Source: Candidatus Peregrinibacteria bacterium
GTDB lineage: Bacteria > Patescibacteriota > Gracilibacteria > CAIRYL01 > GCA-016699755
DNA length: 64,000 bases
Reading direction: 5' to 3'
NCBI GenBank assembly: GCA_016699755.1
Contig: CP065009.1
Span: forward strand, 496,001-560,000
Within the stretch, counting starts at the first letter, position 1. Each line of letters begins with the position of its first letter. Positions 44,687 through 53,574 of this stretch are shown here, one piece after another. The position numbers were made by a program, and so were the translations under genes. The notes below the pieces were generated by a model. It searched no databases, was not told where the DNA came from, and saw only the letters and a list, made by a program, of their open reading frames with translations.

Positions 44687-46249
44687 TTATTTTCGAAGTA
44701 GTTTCGAAAAAATAGCTCCCGCTTTTTTCGTATTTTCGTACGAAAGATTTGGTAATGAAACACGAATAAGACGCTTTGTATTCTGTTTTTTCTGATCTTG
44801 CTTTGGGAAAAATTTATGTGCTGGCATTACGATGAGTCCACCCTCTACCGCCAACTCTGTAAGCACCTGTTCAATTGGCTTTTCTCGTGTCTCTGACCCC
44901 TCTATTTTTGAGATATCAATAATGCCATAATACATATTTTTCGGCTCTGGAAGTCCAGCAGAAGAATAGAAGCTCAACACTTTTTTTCGCAGATGATCCA
45001 CATATTCTTTTCGTTCTTTCTTTCCGAGAAGAAGATGACAGAGTCCTAATATTTGAGATGGACCCGGAACACCAGAAATATGCTGAAAAACGCCAATAGT
45101 ACGTCCTCCAAATGATTTCGCAAGAAAGAGGAACCAGCGCATATCCGAATATTTTTCTAAAAATCCTGGACACTCTGGTTCCAAAATTTTTTGAGCAATA
45201 AAGTAACGTGCCTCTGGAGCCAGATACAAGCTTCCGAGGCGAACGCCTGTAGAGCGCTCTATTTTAGAAATAGCATCAAGATGAATGGTACGTTTTTTTG
45301 CTCGCTCTATTTTGGAAATACTCTCTTTTTTAGGGAAAAAATGCGCATAAACTTCATCAGTCAAAATGATGGAATTATGTTTTTCTGCAATATCGGTAAT
45401 GCTTTCTAAAACTTTTTTTTCAAGAGGAAATCCTGTGGGATTGTTGGGGTCAATAAGGATAATCGCTTTAATTCTCTTCGGTGAGTGAAGTGCATTTTGA
45501 ATACTCTCTTCATCTACCTCTCCTGTTTCTGGATTGATAGAGATGGAAAGAAGATGAAGCTTTCGATCTTCCGCAAATTGCATATAGGGAGCATAGACGG
45601 GAGATATCATAAGAAGAGTATCTCCTTCTTGCAGAAAACCGACCCCCTCTTCTCCGAGACTTTTGAAAAACATTCCTACCCCCTGAGATGCACCAAGTAA
45701 AAGAACGATGTCTTCAAAACTCACGGGAAATCCAAAGGCATTACTATGCTCTTCGGCAATTGCCATTCGTGTTACCATCTCTCCCCATGGATTAGGGTAC
45801 CGCCCACCAGAAAGAACAGAAAATTTAAAGAGATCAAAGAGAATTTCGAATCGTGTTTTTGGAATTCCCTGTTTTTGAAAAATATTTTCGAGTGCGAAGA
45901 GAAAATCTTCAAGATCTTCTTGAAGGACTTTTCCAAATTCTGGAGCATAATGTGTCTCAATAATGTCACAAAGTGTTTTTTCAATATTGGGAAAACTTTC
46001 TTCTGTTTCTGATCCAAATCGGGAATCAGTTCGGTTATTATTTAAAACCGTATCTGCGAGGAGAAGAAAAGAAAAAAACCGCCTTCCTCGTTCGCTTGGC
46101 GCAAAACCGTATCCGGGTTCTCCTTGAGAAATATCCAAAATATTCGCTTCTCCAAAACGTTCTACAGCTTTTCGACGTAGAGAGCGAAAGGCAAGAAAAG
46201 GTGGGGTCTCTTCTACATCCCAACCCCAATCGTTGTTAAGAAACTTCAT
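44687..46249 (-). CDS. Class I/II aminotransferase (aspartate aminotransferase/4-decarboxylase-like)
   Basis: PLP enzyme of 520 residues. The PLP lysine sits in DAISKIERSTGVRLGSL (about residue 330), matching SKxxxxxGxRxG. ILIDPNNPTGFPLEKKVL and the preceding LMISPVYAPYMQF are standard fold-type I motifs. The protein is about 100 residues longer than usual aminotransferases, with an N-terminal region (residues 60-190) that resembles the larger aspartate 4-decarboxylase class. Location upstream of gdhA suggests amino-nitrogen metabolism. The subtype is uncertain. Confidence 0.8.
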   Translation of the reverse strand: MKFLNNDWGWDVEETPPFLAFRSLRRKAVERFGEANILDISQGEPGYGFAPSERGRRFFSFLLLADTVLNNNRTDSRFGSETEESFPNIEKTLCDIIETHYAPEFGKVLQEDLEDFLFALENIFQKQGIPKTRFEILFDLFKFSVLSGGRYPNPWGEMVTRMAIAEEHSNAFGFPVSFEDIVLLLGASQGVGMFFKSLGEEGVGFLQEGDTLLMISPVYAPYMQFAEDRKLHLLSISINPETGEVDEESIQNALHSPKRIKAIILIDPNNPTGFPLEKKVLESITDIAEKHNSIILTDEVYAHFFPKKESISKIERAKKRTIHLDAISKIERSTGVRLGSLYLAPEARYFIAQKILEPECPGFLEKYSDMRWFLFLAKSFGGRTIGVFQHISGVPGPSQILGLCHLLLGKKERKEYVDHLRKKVLSFYSSAGLPEPKNMYYGIIDISKIEGSETREKPIEQVLTELAVEGGLIVMPAHKFFPKQDQKKQNTKRLIRVSLPNLSYENTKKAGAIFSKLLRK

Positions 46250-46338
46250 TTCTACAATTTATATTCACGAATACGATCCTGCCGAAACTGCAAGAGAAAT
46301 TCAATACAAAACGAGAATGAGGCAGAAAAGTTCTTCTG

Positions 46339-47547
46339 CTATTTTTTTATGAATCTCTTTTGGAGGTATTCTTCTACAAATGAAAAGAAAATTTCAGAAA
46401 TATTTTCCTCTCCCGAAATATTGCATATTTTTTCTCCATCTCCATAAATCTCTGCCACTTTCCCCTCCCCTCTTCCGGGGAAAAAAATACCAATATCTGC
46501 TGAACGAGCCTCACCAGGACCATTGACAATACATCCCATTACTGCAATTTTGAGTTTTTCTGAACCAGGAAAATTTTGCTTCCATTTCGGCAATCTTGCC
46601 GTGACTTCTTGTCGAATTTTCTCTGAAAATTCTTGAAAATGATTTCCCGTGGTGCGTCCACACCCCGGACAACTTGTAATTTTTGGGAAAAATGTTCGAA
46701 GCTCTAATGATTGCAAAATTTCTCGTGCAATTCGTACTTCCTGTATTCTCGATTCTCCGGAACTCGGAGTGTAAGAAACTCGAATAGTATCACCAATTCC
46801 TTCTAAAAGAAGTACAGAAAGCCCAGAAGTACTTGAAATTATTCCCGAAAGTCCGCCACCGGCTTCAGTGAGACCAAGATGAATAGCGACTTGTGTCCGA
46901 TCTGCCAAAAAGCGATGAATACGAATAAGTGATGTCACTTCTGATACTTTGGCAGAAATCACCATTTGGGAAAGTGGAATACCAAAAGACTCTGCAAATG
47001 CGAGAGAAGCAAGGGCAGATTCTTGAAGCGTTTCTTCAAAAATTTCTGTATCAGATCGTGGTGTCTTCTGCATACGATTTTTATCCATTTTCTCTGCCAA
47101 AAGCTCTGGATCGAGTGAACCGCCATTCACACCAATCCGAATTGGCTTTTTGTATTTTTGCGCCATTTCCAAAATTGTTTCAAAATGACTGTCTCTTTTT
47201 TCTCCTCGTCCTATGTTTCCAGGGTTGATGCGGTATTTATCAAGGCATTTTGCCATATCGGGATATTTTTTAAGAAGAATGTGTCCATTAAAGTGAAAGT
47301 CTCCAATAATAGGAACAGGTGAAAATTTTCGAACGCGCTCTACAATCTGTGGCACCGCTTCGGCAGACTCTGGACGATCGACGGTAATACGCACCATCTC
47401 ACTTCCAGCATTGGAGAGCTCTAGAATTTGATGAACAGTAGAATCAATATCTGCGGTGTCAGTATTGGTCATCGATTGAATAATGATGGGGGCATTGCCG
47501 CCGAGCATTACATTTCCCACACGAACTGGAGTTGATATTCTTCGCAT
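46339..47547 (-). CDS. ispG: 4-hydroxy-3-methylbut-2-en-1-yl diphosphate synthase (IspG/GcpE)
   Basis: Penultimate step of the MEP isoprenoid pathway, reductive dehydration of MEcPP. The TIM-barrel part opens RRISTPVRVGNVMLGGNAP, with IIQSMTNTDTADIDSTVHQI and YRINPGNIG. The 4Fe-4S cysteines are in SCPGCGRTTG (near 290) and GCIVNGPGEARSADIGIFFP (near 336). From ATG at 47547 it has 402 residues. The frame runs on to 47718 but that part is not conserved. The divergent membrane protein gene starts 90 bp away. Other MEP genes are not in the window. Confidence 0.95.
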   Translation of the reverse strand: MRRISTPVRVGNVMLGGNAPIIIQSMTNTDTADIDSTVHQILELSNAGSEMVRITVDRPESAEAVPQIVERVRKFSPVPIIGDFHFNGHILLKKYPDMAKCLDKYRINPGNIGRGEKRDSHFETILEMAQKYKKPIRIGVNGGSLDPELLAEKMDKNRMQKTPRSDTEIFEETLQESALASLAFAESFGIPLSQMVISAKVSEVTSLIRIHRFLADRTQVAIHLGLTEAGGGLSGIISSTSGLSVLLLEGIGDTIRVSYTPSSGESRIQEVRIAREILQSLELRTFFPKITSCPGCGRTTGNHFQEFSEKIRQEVTARLPKWKQNFPGSEKLKIAVMGCIVNGPGEARSADIGIFFPGRGEGKVAEIYGDGEKICNISGEENISEIFFSFVEEYLQKRFIKK

Positions 47548-47636
47548 TATGCACAGAAATGGTTTGCTATAAGAATAGCGGATGACTTTTTTAAAAAAAA
47601 GGCGTAGAATTTTGATAATTCCTATCAACATCAAAA

Positions 47637-48515
47637 ATGGAAAGTATTCTCTGTTCACTTTTTCTTTCACTCCTCTTTTCTTTTTGTGGTGGAGTTTTTG
47701 GTGCGGCATTTGGGGCACTCACAGCGTTTATCATCTTTGGTACACTCATTCTTCTCTCCACACTGACATCAAACGAAATCCTTGTGAGTTTGGCACTTGG
47801 GGAATTTTTTGGTCCACATACGGCATTCGCAGGTGGAGTTGCGGCGGCGGCATACGCGGCGCATAAAAAATTACGACCAGAAAATGGAAAAAATCTCATC
47901 ACTCCACTTCTTTTTTCGGGAAATCTTACTCCGCTTGTAGTGGGAGGGATTTTTGGAGTGATAGGGTTTTTGATTCAGTATCTTCTCTTGGGACTCACAG
48001 GACTCAGTGTTCATCTTCTTCCAGAGAGAGCAGATGCCATTGCTGGCAGTATTTTTGTCTCTGCAATTTTAGTGAGAATTCTTTTTTCGAACACCCCTAT
48101 TTTGAATAAAAAATCTTTTGTTCTTCGGGAGAAATCTCCGCATACAAAAAATGGAATTTGGCTTCCATGGGAAACAGATTGGAAACTTATTATTTTTCTG
48201 GGAATTTTTTTTGGAGTACTCTTCTCCTCCATCTCTCTAAAAATGAACAATCCTTTTTTTGGGTTTGGGCTTTCGGCTTTTCTTCTTCTTTTTTTACATT
48301 TCGGAACGCATATTCCAGTAACGCATCACATTGCACTTCCGGCAGGAACAGCCGCACTTTTAAGTGGAAATCTCTTTCTTGGCGTTATTTTTGGAGTTCT
48401 TGGAGGGATTTTGGGAGAAATAGCCGCGCGATTCTTTTATAACGGTGGTGATACGCATATCGATCCTCCTGCATTTGCTATTTTTGTATGTTCGCTTTTC
48501 TTTTGGATTCTTTAG
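47637..48515 (+). CDS. Polytopic membrane protein of unknown function
   Basis: A 292-residue protein with about eight hydrophobic spans and short loops. Glycine-rich spans (FCGGVFGAAFGALTAFIIFG; GGVAAAAYAAHKK; VVGGIFGVIGFLIQYLLLG) suggest close helix packing. A conserved-looking C-terminal segment reads FGVLGGILGEIAARFFYNGG and then GDTHIDPPAFAIF, which might line a site. I do not recognise the family. It is divergent from ispG and followed by a surface protein gene on the same strand. Confidence 0.72.
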   Translation: MESILCSLFLSLLFSFCGGVFGAAFGALTAFIIFGTLILLSTLTSNEILVSLALGEFFGPHTAFAGGVAAAAYAAHKKLRPENGKNLITPLLFSGNLTPLVVGGIFGVIGFLIQYLLLGLTGLSVHLLPERADAIAGSIFVSAILVRILFSNTPILNKKSFVLREKSPHTKNGIWLPWETDWKLIIFLGIFFGVLFSSISLKMNNPFFGFGLSAFLLLFLHFGTHIPVTHHIALPAGTAALLSGNLFLGVIFGVLGGILGEIAARFFYNGGDTHIDPPAFAIFVCSLFFWIL

Positions 48516-48679
48516 AAAAAGATTTGTAAATATAATGTATTATAGAATTTTTTCATAATTTTTCATCTGTATTTTTCTACTTCTACACTATGAATAATAA
48601 AAAATACATTTCTTTATTGTAAATAAGAAGGAAAGAGAGCAAGTTGTTCTTGAGAACTTCTTTCTTTTTCCCTTTCTTC

Positions 48680-51079
48680 ATGAGAATACCTCTCTTTTTT
48701 TTACAGAGGATATTTTTTGGTCTCTCTGTATTTTTGTTGTCTGCTCCGGCATTTGCGGCAACAGAAAAAGTCTACCCTTCTGATATGGCAACCAGCTTTG
48801 CTGAAGTTGCATCTGATTCGACAAAATGGTTTTTCTATAACGATGAAATTGATGCTATAGATAATACGCTTGGCAGTTTTGTTACCGGCCCTGGAACTCC
48901 ACCACTTTCATCAGCTGGAAGTGTGAATATAGATGTTACAGGAACCCAACGTAGAAATCTCAGTACGTATCAGTTCTCTGGTGTTCCGCTCGCCGATATT
49001 ACCGAACTAAAATACAGTACTTACAATCCTTCTGCTGGGAACGGTGGCTCTACAGATCGCGCTGGCTATCTTAATTTTAACGTCGATTTTGATGGCTCTG
49101 ATACATGGCAAAAACGACTTGTTTTTGTTCCGAGAAATAACGGAACTGTTCTTCAAGACACATGGCAGGAATGGAATGCACTTGATAATGGTAGTGGATA
49201 CGGAAGTGCACTATGGAGCTACTCTGGAGCAACATGGCCAGCACCAAATGCTGCTGACGCAGGAACAACACTTAAAACATGGACAGAGATCATAACTGAC
49301 TATCCAAGTGTTCGTGTTCGTGTTACTGATTCGTGGTTTGGTGTTCGTGTTGGAGAACCCTACAATGATGGTTACACAGAAAATATTGATGCTTTTGTCT
49401 TTGGAACTGCTGCAGGAAGCACCACTTGGGATTTTGAGCCGTCACCATCTCATCTTACTCTTGAAAAAGAAGTTGTTAATGATAACGATGGCACCTCAGT
49501 AGATACCGATTGGACACTCACTGCAACCGGCCCTGTTCCAATCTCTGGAATAGAAGGCGATTCTGCTGTTACGAGTGCTCCTGTGGATCCCGGAACCTAC
49601 ACGCTTTCTGAGTCTGGTCCAAGTGGATACACTGCCAGTGATTGGGTGTGTAACGAAGTAAATGGTGCTCCGGTAGCTGTTGCGAACGGAAATAAAGTTG
49701 ATATTACTTCTGGACAGGATATAGTTTGTACGATTACCAATAATGACAATAAACATCAATTTACGGTGACTGTTGTAAAATATATTGACGGAGTTGAAGC
49801 CACTGCTGTTTCTGCAAATAACAGTGCTTTCCCTATGACGTCAAGTTGGAATGCCACAAACATTGGAGCTGGAAGTGGAAGCTATGCTCTCGGAACGGTC
49901 GGGTTTAATAACCCAAATCCATATCGAGCAACCACATCACTCATGGAAGAGGGGGCTTCTTATACCACCACTGAAGATACTGATGGAGTAGCTGTTTCAG
50001 GAGATTCAAACCTTGTTGGAAATAATTGCGCAGATGGATATCCATTTGCACTCACTGGATACACTCAGGGGGATTCTGTTCTTACTGCGGAAGGAGAAAC
50101 TCCAACGCTTACTCCACCAGCATTTAACAATCTCACAGAAGACAGCGTTGTTATTGTTTGGAATGAGACCTGCAAAACTGGGCTCACTGTTATAAAAGAA
50201 GTGGTAGATGGCGATGCTGTTTCAAGTGATTTCACCATTGAGGTGAGCGATGGAGGCGGAGTCATTGAAAGTGATACAGGAATAGCAAATCCAGGAAGGA
50301 CATATAATGTATCTGCTGGAAATTATGTGGTGCATGAAACAAATCCCGGACAATATGAAACCACATACGGTGGAGATTGCGATGTTGATGGAAACGTCAC
50401 CGTCACAAATGGCGAAACCTCGGTGTGTACTATTATCAACACACTCATTCCAGAGACTTCCTCGTACATGGTAACAGTTATCAAGTATCTTGATGGATCT
50501 CTTGCAGCAGAAGGATCGTTCCCCATAAAAGAAATTGGAGGCGGTTCTTATGTTTTGGACGACCAAAATGGATACACGTACACGACCTCCGTTGAACAAG
50601 GAGAAAAGTATCGAATACGAGAACTCTTGAAGAAAAAGGGAGACGTGGGTCGGAGTTGTGAAGAAGGAAAACCTTATGCTCTTGTTGGATACACAACAGG
50701 AAATACATTAGGGGAAGCAGAAAATAACACTCCATCTTCCAAGATTCCTCGACTCCGAAACATCTCAGAAGACAAGGTTATCATCGTTTGGAATGAGACG
50801 TGTGAGCAGTGTGACGAAGGAAGGATAAAAGAGCTCGAAAAAGAGATACGACAATTAAAGTGGCAGTATCTAAAAGATATTCGAGAATGTCGTCATGGAA
50901 ATCGTTACCAACAATGGGAATGTGTCGATGAGGTAAAGAAGGAGTATAAAAAAGATGTAAAAGATCTCGAAAATGAGCTTCAAGAAGAAGAAAACAAATG
51001 TGATGAACATCATCATGATCATGATGATGGACACGATCATGATGATGGACACGATCACGATGATCACAAGGGACATTAA
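48680..51079 (+). CDS. Large surface protein with prealbumin-like repeats and His/Asp-rich tail
   Basis: An exported protein of about 799 residues. The signal peptide ends SAPAFA, before ATEK. An N-terminal beta region (30-260) is Gly/Asn/Ser-rich and may hold a lectin-like fold. Next come SpaA/prealbumin-like modules: LTLEKEVVNDNDGTSVDTDW, with the later related LTVIKEVVDGDAVSSDF. Two longer units (TVTVVKYIDGVEA; MVTVIKYLDGSLA) both end in an EDxVxIVWNETC motif. A coiled coil (LEKEIRQLKWQYLKDI) leads to a C-terminal HHHDHDDGHDHDD tail. ATG 48680 is used; TTG 48644 has a purine-rich leader but a less regular signal peptide. Confidence 0.78.
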   Translation: MRIPLFFLQRIFFGLSVFLLSAPAFAATEKVYPSDMATSFAEVASDSTKWFFYNDEIDAIDNTLGSFVTGPGTPPLSSAGSVNIDVTGTQRRNLSTYQFSGVPLADITELKYSTYNPSAGNGGSTDRAGYLNFNVDFDGSDTWQKRLVFVPRNNGTVLQDTWQEWNALDNGSGYGSALWSYSGATWPAPNAADAGTTLKTWTEIITDYPSVRVRVTDSWFGVRVGEPYNDGYTENIDAFVFGTAAGSTTWDFEPSPSHLTLEKEVVNDNDGTSVDTDWTLTATGPVPISGIEGDSAVTSAPVDPGTYTLSESGPSGYTASDWVCNEVNGAPVAVANGNKVDITSGQDIVCTITNNDNKHQFTVTVVKYIDGVEATAVSANNSAFPMTSSWNATNIGAGSGSYALGTVGFNNPNPYRATTSLMEEGASYTTTEDTDGVAVSGDSNLVGNNCADGYPFALTGYTQGDSVLTAEGETPTLTPPAFNNLTEDSVVIVWNETCKTGLTVIKEVVDGDAVSSDFTIEVSDGGGVIESDTGIANPGRTYNVSAGNYVVHETNPGQYETTYGGDCDVDGNVTVTNGETSVCTIINTLIPETSSYMVTVIKYLDGSLAAEGSFPIKEIGGGSYVLDDQNGYTYTTSVEQGEKYRIRELLKKKGDVGRSCEEGKPYALVGYTTGNTLGEAENNTPSSKIPRLRNISEDKVIIVWNETCEQCDEGRIKELEKEIRQLKWQYLKDIRECRHGNRYQQWECVDEVKKEYKKDVKDLENELQEEENKCDEHHHDHDDGHDHDDGHDHDDHKGH
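51013..51070 (+). repeat. Short tandem repeat encoding the His/Asp tail
   Basis: About 2.5 copies of the 18-base unit GATCATGATGATGGACAC, with one changed base in the last copy. Each unit adds six residues of the metal-binding style tail. Confidence 0.7.
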
Positions 51080-51100
51080 TGAGCTAATGTATCCCTGAAA

Positions 51101-51140
51101 ACACAAAAAACACCCCTAGAAATGGGGGTGTTTTTTGTGT
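51101..51140. terminator. Bidirectional terminator between the surface gene and the ATPase B gene
   Basis: A perfect 16-bp stem ACACAAAAAACACCCC / GGGGTGTTTTTTGTGT with an 8-base loop, giving T runs on both strands between convergent genes. Confidence 0.88.
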
Positions 51141-51194
51141 CTCAAGTAACAAATCCTGTGTCTCTTTTGAGAAAAAACAGTAAGAATCTGTTGT

Positions 51195-52592
51195 TTATGC
51201 TATTGCCTCGGTTTCTTCTAATTTCATGTATTTCTCTATGAGTTCCTTTTTTGCACGCTTTAACTCTGTTTTTGGAATCATTTTAAGGAGATTCCATCCA
51301 ATAGTAAGTGTTTCTTCAATAGAACGATCCTCATATTCTCCCTGATTAATAAAAACACGCTCATACTCTTCTGCAAATTTGAGATGTGCTTTATCCGCAT
51401 CATCAAGTGCAGACTCTCCAAGCACAACCGCAAGTTCTCGTACATCTTTTCCACGAGCATAACTCGCAAAAAGCTGATCTTTAAGGCTTGAGTGATCCTC
51501 TCGTGTTTTCCCCTCCCCTACTCCAGCTGACCAAAGCCGAGAGAGAGATTTTAATACATCTACTGGTGGCAAAACCCCTTTTTGGTAGAGCGGACGATCA
51601 ATTACAAACTGTCCTTCAGTAATATATCCGGTAAGATCTGGAATAGGATGAGTAATATCGTCTTCTGGCATAGTAAGAATTGGAATCTGGGTTACTGACC
51701 CCTTTTTCCCCTTAATTCGCCCTGCACGTTCGTAAATGGTTGAAAGGTCGGTGTAAAGATACCCTGGATACCCACGGCGTCCAGGAACATCTTTTCGTGC
51801 AGCGGAAACTTCTCGAAGTGCCTCACAATAGTTTGTCATGTCCGTCAGGATTACGAGAACATGCATATCACGCTCAAAGGCAAGATACTCAGCGGCAGTA
51901 AGCGCCAAACGAGGTGTTGCAATACGCTCAACCACTGGATCTGCCGCAGTGTTAAGGAAAATAACAGAATTCTCAAGGGCTCCTGTTTTTTCAAATTCTC
52001 GTTGGAAATACTGTGCCTCTTCAAATGTTACTCCCATAGCCCCAAAAACAACGGCAAAACTTCCTCCATCTTTTACCTTTGCCTGACGAGCAATCTGCGT
52101 TGCAAGTTTGTTGTGCGGCATTCCCGATCCAGAAAAAATGGGAAGTTTCTGTCCACGAACAAGCGTGTTCATAGCATCGATAGTGGAAACGCCTGTTTGA
52201 ATAAAGTCATTCGGAAACTCACGACTCACGGGGTTGATAGGAGAACCGTTAATATCCACCCTTGCTTCTGGAATGATCTCTTGTAATCCGTCAATCGGTC
52301 TTCCTGCTCCGTCAAAAATTCGTCCAAGCATTTCGGGTGAAACACCGAGTTTCATCGTCTCTCCCAAGAACTGAACTTTTGTTTCGCTCACCGGAACACC
52401 ATCATTTGCCTCAAACATCTGAAGCATTGCACGTCCTTTTGATACCTCTAGTACTTTTCCAATTCGTGGCTTTTTTTCTCCAGGAACAGAAACTTCCGCG
52501 AGTTCATCATACCCAACACGAATTCCATCTGGAATATTAACAAAAAGAAGCGGTCCAGCAATGTCAGAAACCGTTTTTAACTGTATTTGCAT
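51195..52592 (-). CDS. ntpB: V/A-type ATP synthase subunit B
   Basis: Non-catalytic nucleotide-binding subunit of a V- or A-type rotary ATPase. Typical motifs are the modified P-loop region PIFSGSGMPHNKLATQIARQ, then VFLNTAADPVVERIATPRLA, TDMTNYCEALREVSAARKDV and GRRGYPGYLYTDLSTIYERA. From ATG at 52592 (MQIQLKTVSDIAGP) it has 465 residues, the family size. The A, D, E, F and membrane genes normally beside it are not in the window, and the gene is flanked by an unrelated gene and a terminator. It is either a displaced subunit or a remnant. Confidence 0.94.
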   Translation of the reverse strand: MQIQLKTVSDIAGPLLFVNIPDGIRVGYDELAEVSVPGEKKPRIGKVLEVSKGRAMLQMFEANDGVPVSETKVQFLGETMKLGVSPEMLGRIFDGAGRPIDGLQEIIPEARVDINGSPINPVSREFPNDFIQTGVSTIDAMNTLVRGQKLPIFSGSGMPHNKLATQIARQAKVKDGGSFAVVFGAMGVTFEEAQYFQREFEKTGALENSVIFLNTAADPVVERIATPRLALTAAEYLAFERDMHVLVILTDMTNYCEALREVSAARKDVPGRRGYPGYLYTDLSTIYERAGRIKGKKGSVTQIPILTMPEDDITHPIPDLTGYITEGQFVIDRPLYQKGVLPPVDVLKSLSRLWSAGVGEGKTREDHSSLKDQLFASYARGKDVRELAVVLGESALDDADKAHLKFAEEYERVFINQGEYEDRSIEETLTIGWNLLKMIPKTELKRAKKELIEKYMKLEETEAIA

Positions 52593-52689
52593 AATTGAAA
52601 ATGGCAAAAAAGCGAGGCGTATTTTGACGGAAAACAGAAGAGAAGAAAAGCTATTTTTTCAAAAAAAAGAATAGGAACAGCAAAAAATA

Positions 52690-52719
52690 TTGAATCTTTC
52701 TTTAAAAATGAGGTATTAT
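52690..52719 (+). promoter_or_regulatory. Predicted sigma-70 promoter for the anchored protein at 52762
   Basis: TTGAAT at 52690-52695, an 18-bp spacer and TATTAT at 52714-52719. Transcription would begin near 52727, giving a leader of about 35 bases before the start codon. Confidence 0.55.
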
Positions 52720-52761
52720 AGAACGATATAGCAAAAAACCAACATCTTAAAAAAGAAAAAA

Positions 52762-53508
52762 ATGCTATCGGCAAGTGTTGATATGCTTTCGAGAATTATC
52801 AGGAGTTCTGCGCTTCTTATGGTTTTCGGATTTTCTACTTCCAGTGCTTTTCTCTTTTTTTATCAACATCAAAATCTTGAAGAGAGCTATCGCAAAATAG
52901 ATTTTTCGGCGAATATGCTTGCAATGGAATCGCGTCGCCAAAAAGAAAATAATGAAAAAATACTTGTCAAATATATTCAAAATCACTCTTTTTCAGAGAT
53001 GGAAAGTTTTTTGAAAAATATATCTGGTACCGATGATTTTCTGAAAGACTTTGAGGCGTGGAAAACTGTTTTTTTCGTGGAAACAACAAAAACAGAAGAG
53101 GGATTTTTCCTGAATGTTTTTACCCCCATTGGAGAGGGGGATCTTATTCATCCTTTTAGTGGTTTTATCCGAGAGAAGAAGAATAAAATAGAAGAAATTA
53201 TCTGGGGAAAGCCTGCCATGGGAACTCTTCTAAAATTTGAATCACCCAAGCAAGGAGATTTTTGGAAGGCAACACTCAAGAATAATGGTCCATATCCTTG
53301 GATTCCTTCTGATCACTGGAAAAACGGTGTTGACGGAAAAGATATGACACTCATCCCTTCTCATGGAAAAAAAGAAGTGCCTCCTGGAGAAACAGGAATA
53401 TTCCTGTTTCAAGAAAACGAGTCCTTCTTTCCAGAGAACGAAACCCGCGCGTTTCTTTTTCTTTTGAAGGCAGACGAGAAGCTCCCTTCGCAAGAATTTC
53501 TTCCGTAA
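52762..53508 (+). CDS. Membrane-anchored protein of unknown function
   Basis: A 248-residue protein with one N-terminal span (about 12-34, IRSSALLMVFGFSTSSAFLF), probably a type II anchor. A helical stretch (SYRKIDFSANMLAMESRRQK) and then beta segments follow. The last part (LLKFESPKQGDFWKATLKNN, then GPYPWIP and EVPPGETGIFLFQ) has the look of an Ig-like domain, perhaps NBR1-Ig related, but this is weak. The gene is preceded by its own promoter and followed 66 bp later by ilvC. No function is assigned. Confidence 0.68.
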   Translation: MLSASVDMLSRIIRSSALLMVFGFSTSSAFLFFYQHQNLEESYRKIDFSANMLAMESRRQKENNEKILVKYIQNHSFSEMESFLKNISGTDDFLKDFEAWKTVFFVETTKTEEGFFLNVFTPIGEGDLIHPFSGFIREKKNKIEEIIWGKPAMGTLLKFESPKQGDFWKATLKNNGPYPWIPSDHWKNGVDGKDMTLIPSHGKKEVPPGETGIFLFQENESFFPENETRAFLFLLKADEKLPSQEFLP

Positions 53509-53574
53509 GCAAAAAAAGAAAACTTGCGATTTTTTCCCTTCCCTGAAAAAATAATCAGGATTTTTTCCTTGTTT

